Shown here in pieces: positions 1 to 3,002 of a DNA stretch of 5,586 nt. The stretch is from NCBI GenBank assembly GCA_050303435.1, contig JBNLBT010000150.1:1-5586 (forward strand), given 5' to 3'. A program made the translations under genes and the position numbers. A model generated the notes under the pieces. It made no database searches. It was given only the letters and a program-made list of their open reading frames with translations, and was not told where the DNA came from. The DNA is from JBNLBT01 sp050303435. Lineage in GTDB: Bacteria > Pseudomonadota > Gammaproteobacteria > Xanthomonadales > Marinicellaceae. The stretch's first letter is position 1, and each line of letters begins with the position of its first letter.

Positions 1-114
1 CAGCATGGAACCTTTCATGGCCACAAATCCCAGCACTGTGGTGATCAGCAGCAAGATCAAACCCACCGCCAGCGCGGCGCCCCGTTGTTTTTGAATGCAT
101 TGAATCGATTTCAT
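1..114 (-). CDS. pilX: Type IV pilus minor pilin PilX, N-terminal fragment (cut by window edge)
   Basis: Only the first 38 codons are present. The protein starts MKSIQCIQKQRG and continues AALAVGLILLLITTVLGF, then VAMKGSML. This matches the PilX N-terminal pattern: a short basic leader ending in QRG, a hydrophobic helix, then a Met-Lys/Arg-Gly turn. PilD would cleave after Gly12. Residue +5 of the mature form is Val17 rather than the Glu of most pilins, which is usual for PilX and its GspK-like tip role. The start is set by a 4-nt ATGA overlap with the pilW stop and by a GGAG ribosome-binding site at 124-127, nine bases upstream. In known operons PilX joins PilV, PilW and FimT/FimU in a priming complex that presents PilY1 at the pilus tip. 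The rest of the gene lies beyond position 1. Confidence 0.85.
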   Translation of the reverse strand, partial: MKSIQCIQKQRGAALAVGLILLLITTVLGFVAMKGSML

Positions 115-128
115 AAGGTGTAACTCCG
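109..128 (-). repeat. Copy 1 of a 20-bp repeat at the pilW/pilX junction (RBS plus overlapping stop/start)
   Basis: Positions 109-128 are identical to 1961-1980, and the match ends exactly at both sides. Read on the minus strand it gives the last codons of pilW (Arg-Ser-Tyr-Thr-Leu), the TGA stop, the overlapping ATG of pilX and its second codon AAA. The GGAG within the Arg-Ser codons (124-127) lies nine bases before the ATG and is the likely ribosome-binding site, so the element couples translation of the two genes. Confidence 0.85.
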
Positions 129-1433
129 AATCGGCACCACCGCTTTGAATTCACGGCGGTACATGCGCTCACCGTCCAAACCGCTCACCAGCCCACCTTG
201 CGGGTTCTGTGGGCTCAGGCCGTCGGGTGAATAGACATACACTTCATTGTCCGCCATGGATGCGTCCTCAACGGTGTTGAGCAACAAATGCACCTCAATG
301 GCAAACACCGAACGCCACAGGCAACCGTCGTCGTTGGACACCGACACGCCCGGGTACAGCGGGGTGGTGGGCGGCCGGATGCAACCGAGGTTGCCGTCCA
401 CCCGTCCGTCGCGGTCCAGATCGCCACCGCCGCTGAAATTGTGCACCTGATCGGCGGTCAGACGCGCCACGCGTCCGGTCTGCAGTTGCACCATGTAGAA
501 AAAGTCCAGCCGTTCCACGCCCTGCACCATTTCCTGCACCGCGCCGTTTTCACTGCGAAACAGCGAGGACACTTTGCGCCCGCCGGTGGCCGTGCCGGGT
601 TCCAGCGCGTCGTCCTGGATGCCGACGAAATAGGTGATGTTGTGCAAATCACTGCCCAACAAATACACCGCGGCGTCGGAGGCCGGTTTGATCGCGCTCA
701 TGCCATTGGCGGTGGTGACGCTGTTGCCTGAATAGGTGGCGGTGTCAACGATGGCACGCTCGCAATCGGCAACCAACACCGCACCCGACCCGCTTACATC
801 CAGCGGCGTGGCGGTGGTGATCTGATTGCCCACCACTTCAGTGATGGCATGGCCGCCTGAGAGATAACGCACAGTCAACACGTCGGTCATGGCCGCGCGG
901 TTGCCGTGTGCACTGCCGACGTTCGGCATGGCGATCAGCAGATCGGCGCCGGGCGTTGCATCGCCGAGTTGTGGATCGCAATCGGCGCTGCCACATTCAT
1001 GGCCCTGAATGAAAAAGCGCGGATCCAGCATGAATCGCTGACCCGGCCCGACCGGCAGGTCGCCCAATTGATCGTCGTCGTTGGAATCCAGCAGCACGTC
1101 GTCGCGGTTTGGAAATCCATTGGTGAACGTGACCCCGTCGTTGACCAGCCAGGTGGAGAGATTGTAGCCCTGGTTCCAGTTAATGGTGAAACTGCTGGGC
1201 ATCGCCACAGAGGCGCAATGCACGCGCCCGGCCAGTTCCAGATCGCGTTTAATGCGTTCAATGGCAAAACGGCCGTTTTCCTGGATTCTTGACAGGCCTT
1301 CCTGGGTCCGGCCCATTTGGCTTGAATTGCTGAAAACGGTGATCAATCCCAGCAGAATCAGCAGGCCGAGAAACATCGACACCATCAGTTCAACCAGCGA
1401 AAAACCACCCTCTGTTCGATGGCGCGCGTTCAT
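111..1433 (-). CDS. pilW: Type IV pilus minor pilin PilW, 440 aa
   Basis: PilW is an inner-membrane prepilin that joins the minor-pilin priming/tip complex of type IV pili. The class III leader is MNARHRTEGG with PilD cleavage after Gly10. The mature N-terminus FSLVELMVSMFLGLLILLGL has Glu15 at mature position +5 and forms the transmembrane/assembly helix. Residues 49-70 (RIQENGRFAIERIKRDLELAGR) are the typical PilW motif after that helix. The C-terminal part (about 305-440) resembles the PilW family domain, including VERLDFFYMV and the FAIEVHLLLNT strand. Six cysteines lie outside the helix (73, 147, 152, 224, 351, 371) and could form periplasmic disulfides. Residues 338-346 (DLDRDGRVD) fit a DxDxDGxxD calcium loop. 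At 440 residues it is at the long end for the family. The start overlaps the pilV stop (ATGA) and only a weak GGTG precedes it, so translation is probably coupled. The C-terminus RSYTL is identical to that of FimT here. Confidence 0.93.
   Translation of the reverse strand: MNARHRTEGGFSLVELMVSMFLGLLILLGLITVFSNSSQMGRTQEGLSRIQENGRFAIERIKRDLELAGRVHCASVAMPSSFTINWNQGYNLSTWLVNDGVTFTNGFPNRDDVLLDSNDDDQLGDLPVGPGQRFMLDPRFFIQGHECGSADCDPQLGDATPGADLLIAMPNVGSAHGNRAAMTDVLTVRYLSGGHAITEVVGNQITTATPLDVSGSGAVLVADCERAIVDTATYSGNSVTTANGMSAIKPASDAAVYLLGSDLHNITYFVGIQDDALEPGTATGGRKVSSLFRSENGAVQEMVQGVERLDFFYMVQLQTGRVARLTADQVHNFSGGGDLDRDGRVDGNLGCIRPPTTPLYPGVSVSNDDGCLWRSVFAIEVHLLLNTVEDASMADNEVYVYSPDGLSPQNPQGGLVSGLDGERMYRREFKAVVPIRSYTL
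396..422 (-). other. EF-hand-like calcium-binding loop coded within pilW
   Basis: These codons give Asp338-Leu-Asp340-Arg-Asp342-Gly343-Arg-Val-Asp346, an exact DxDxDGxxD match. The pattern is typical of calcium loops in dockerins, thrombospondin-type repeats and PilY1 of type IV pili. It is flanked by glycines (SGGG before, GN after), as expected of an exposed loop. Calcium binding is inferred from the motif alone. Confidence 0.5.
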
Positions 1434-1966
1434 GGTTGCACCAACAGTTGCACACGTTGTGTGGTTTCAGAGGATTGCGCATCGGCCTCACTCCAGACGA
1501 TGCTGATTTCGCAGACACCGTCGTACGGTGGCGAAGGAAACCAGATCGACGGCAGATCCGCCGGGATCAATCCGGCCGGCAGCTCGCTGTTGGCCTGACA
1601 CTGGATTTCGCCTTGCGCGTTGGGCAAAGTGCGGTCGATCATGAAGGCCCATTGCTGCATGTCAAAAGCCGCCAGCTGCGCGTAATCGCACGGTTCACCC
1701 AGGGAGCATTCCAGGCTGCCAGTGACGGCAACGCCGGTGTAGGCGTCCTGCCACAATCCGGTTGGGTTGATGCGCATGCGATCGGCCATGTTGTCAGCCA
1801 GCACATTGGCTTGCGTGCGCATGTAGCCGTTGTGGTTGGTCTTGATGGACACGGTCATCATGCCGGCAATGCCGAGCAAACCAAAGCTGAACACCAAAAT
1901 CGAGATCATCACTTCAATCAGCGAAAAACCCCGCAGCCGGTGTTTGCGTGCACGCCGGGGTTTCAT
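1430..1966 (-). CDS. pilV: Type IV pilus minor pilin PilV, 178 aa
   Basis: PilV is a prepilin-like minor subunit acting with PilW, PilX and FimT/FimU to start pilus assembly and seat PilY1. The leader is a very basic 13-residue segment (MKPRRARKHRLRG) with PilD cleavage after Gly13. FSLIEVMISILVFSFGLLGIAGM follows, with Glu18 at mature position +5. Two family signatures are clear: the QANVLADNMADRMRINPTG stretch at residues 52-70, and the FDMQQWAFMIDRTLPNAQGEI stretch at 101-121. A late strand, ISIVWSE (154-160), also fits. Four cysteines (87, 93, 123, 152) could pair in the periplasm. Length is normal for the family. The start is fixed by the ATGA overlap with fimT and a GGAG at 1976-1979, nine bases upstream. 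The stop overlaps the pilW start in the same way. Confidence 0.94.
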   Translation of the reverse strand: MKPRRARKHRLRGFSLIEVMISILVFSFGLLGIAGMMTVSIKTNHNGYMRTQANVLADNMADRMRINPTGLWQDAYTGVAVTGSLECSLGEPCDYAQLAAFDMQQWAFMIDRTLPNAQGEIQCQANSELPAGLIPADLPSIWFPSPPYDGVCEISIVWSEADAQSSETTQRVQLLVQP

Positions 1967-1980
1967 AAGGTGTAACTCCG
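1961..1980 (-). repeat. Copy 2 of the 20-bp repeat, at the fimT/pilV junction
   Basis: This stretch is identical to 109-128, 1,852 bp away. On the minus strand it encodes the last five residues of FimT (RSYTL), its TGA stop, the overlapping ATG of pilV and the next codon AAA. It contains GGAG at 1976-1979 with a 9-nt spacer to the ATG. The third junction of the operon (pilV/pilW, 1430-1433) has the ATGA overlap but not this sequence. Confidence 0.85.
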
Positions 1981-2439
1981 CAGCATGCCGGAGGGCATGA
2001 TGCGAATGGATTTGTTGTAGTCGCGCAAGCCGCCGTTGCCGATTTTCATCAACTGCGTGTCGCCGATCAGCGTGCCCATGCGACCGTAGGTGATGTGGTT
2101 GTTCTCACCGGAGAGGCTCACTTGCATGCCGTCTTCCAGCGGATCCTGGCGAAACAGTTCGACGTCGTCGCCATTCTGCTGGCCGTTGCGGTCCATGTCG
2201 GTGAACACCACCCAGCCGTCTTCCCAGCGGCCGTCTTCCGGGCTGATGCTCACTGATACACCGCGCCGGATGGCTTCGGCGCGCGCCAGGGTCATCGCAT
2301 ACACCAGTTCATTGGTGTTGTTGCGCATCATCTGCCGCAGTTTAAAATCGTGATAATTGGGCAAGCCCCAGGTGGCCAAAATCGAAACCACGAACAAACC
2401 AATCATCAATTCAATGACAGTAAAACCTTTGTTTTTCAT
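1963..2439 (-). CDS. fimT: Type IV pilus minor pilin FimT/FimU (GspH-like), 158 aa
   Basis: This is a minor pilin of the GspH/FimT family, which caps the growing pseudopilus or pilus and in some bacteria binds DNA during natural transformation. The start giving MKNKG was chosen because it yields a normal short class III leader. PilD cleaves after Gly5, leaving FTVIELMIGLFVVSILATWGLPNY with Glu10 at mature position +5. The open frame continues upstream to 2553, and another ATG at 2452-2454 would add only MGVLG. The longer forms have no good ribosome-binding site and an unlikely leader. Family features include ARAEAIRRG (52-60), then GWVVFTDMDRNG (75-86) with an acidic turn, and ITYGRMGTL (116-124). 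Total length is usual for FimT. It is the first gene of the operon and overlaps pilV by 4 nt. The tail reads PSGMLRSYTL, so the GRxR motif described in DNA-binding FimT proteins is present only as GMLR. Confidence 0.92.
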   Translation of the reverse strand: MKNKGFTVIELMIGLFVVSILATWGLPNYHDFKLRQMMRNNTNELVYAMTLARAEAIRRGVSVSISPEDGRWEDGWVVFTDMDRNGQQNGDDVELFRQDPLEDGMQVSLSGENNHITYGRMGTLIGDTQLMKIGNGGLRDYNKSIRIMPSGMLRSYTL

Positions 2440-2509
2440 CCCCAATACCCCCATGTGTTGTGCGTAATGGCCGATGGTGCGGCCTGGTACATCTCTTGGT
2501 TGAGTCAAA

Positions 2510-2525
2510 CGGGTCTCGCGACCCG
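2510..2525. promoter_or_regulatory. Small hairpin in the fimT leader, flanked by GTCAAA boxes
   Basis: CGGGTC-TCGC-GACCCG forms a 6-bp GC-rich stem with a 4-nt loop. GTCAAA lies just to the left (2504-2509) and again to the right (2527-2532). The right arm overlaps a second 10-bp palindrome, GACCCGGGTC (2520-2529). It sits 71 bases or more upstream of the fimT start, so it could be an operator or an mRNA leader structure. No run of T follows, so it does not look like an intrinsic terminator. Confidence 0.3.
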
Positions 2526-2756
2526 GGTCAAATGCCCTGGATGGTTGCAGCAAACTGCGGTGGTCTGGTGGCTCAAATATGGATCGGTCAAATCGTCAAT
2601 TTGTGTTGTTATGCCCTTAACCCCCTGTTGCCCTGGCCTGTTTCCCGGCCCTTTTTCCATCTGGCAGGGTTAACATAAACTTAAAAAAAGACGGAAGCAA
2701 ACAAACTGAGAAACATATCACACTTTTTTACATTTGCATGTGGTATACAATCTGTT

Positions 2757-2772
2757 AAAGCACGCGTGCTTT
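2757..2772. promoter_or_regulatory. Perfect 16-bp palindrome, candidate operator
   Basis: AAAGCACG followed by CGTGCTTT is an exact inverted repeat with no spacer. It is nearly extended on both sides (TT before, TTAA after) apart from one extra T. It lies just downstream of an extended -10-like string on the plus strand (TG at 2741-2742, TATACA at 2744-2749). A dimeric repressor bound here would cover a start site near 2756. It could instead fold in RNA as a 6-bp stem with a CGCG loop followed by four T, a weak terminator at best. No known regulator is assigned. Confidence 0.4.
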
Positions 2773-2821
2773 TAAGTCTGGGATACATGCGCTGACGGGT
2801 CAGTGGCTGAGCATTCATTCT

Positions 2822-2848
2822 TCGACTTACCCACACAATAATTATAAC
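2822..2848 (+). promoter_or_regulatory. Candidate sigma-70 promoter for the protease gene
   Basis: TATAAC at 2843-2848 matches the -10 consensus in five of six positions and lies in the most AT-rich part of the gap. The best -35 is TCGACT (2822-2827, four of six), but the 15-nt spacer is shorter than the usual 16-18. A start near 2855 would leave an untranslated leader of about 150 nt. This is a by-eye match only. Confidence 0.3.
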
Positions 2849-2992
2849 AATCAATGACTTGCAGACAGTCACCCGATTCCGACAAGCGTCTTTGGCCCGC
2901 CCATGACTGCTGAGTCCAGCGGGGTGTGTTCTTGGGTATTCCGGCTTTTGATCGCCGTCGCAGCGATCACCGTACATGACATAAAAAGAGAG

Positions 2993-2997
2993 AGGAG
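2993..2997 (+). promoter_or_regulatory. Ribosome-binding site of the protease gene
   Basis: AGGAG lies in a purine-rich run (AAAAAGAGAGAGGAGA) with a 5-nt spacer to the ATG at 3003. It is the strongest ribosome-binding site in the window and supports that start codon. The next residues, Lys-Thr-Lys-Pro-Leu-Arg-Arg, form the n-region of a signal peptide. Confidence 0.8.
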
Positions 2998-3002
2998 ACA
3001 CC

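Larger units (their letters stand above)
2440..3002. other. Divergent intergenic region between fimT and the protease gene
   Basis: No convincing gene lies in these 563 bases. The open frames that cross them either overlap the protease gene in another frame or give low-complexity, unrecognisable products. The half near fimT (2440-2670) is moderately GC-rich and holds a hairpin and repeated TTTGAC boxes (minus strand). The middle (about 2671-2860) is AT-rich with A/T runs, a palindrome and promoter-like hexamers. Both transcription units must start here unless the pilin operon is driven from elsewhere. On the minus strand a weak pair, TTGCTT (2695-2700) and TATGTT (2672-2677), has a 17-nt spacer. 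It is the best pilin promoter I could find and is not strong. Confidence 0.6.

Noticed and set aside
288..731. Plus-strand open frame of 147 codons inside pilW
   Set aside because: It is antisense to a well-supported PilW. The product is His/Ala/Gly-rich with no family pattern, and no ribosome-binding site stands out.
2631..2657. Possible intrinsic terminator (GGCC ... GGCC followed by CTTTTT)
   Set aside because: The stem is only 4 bp and its flanks do not pair. Both neighbouring genes point away from this spot, so there is nothing to terminate.
2661..2675. Sigma-54-like TGGCA string on the plus strand
   Set aside because: TGGCAGGG is not followed by TTGC at the -12 spacing, and no proper match to TGGCAC-N5-TTGC was found on either strand of the gap.
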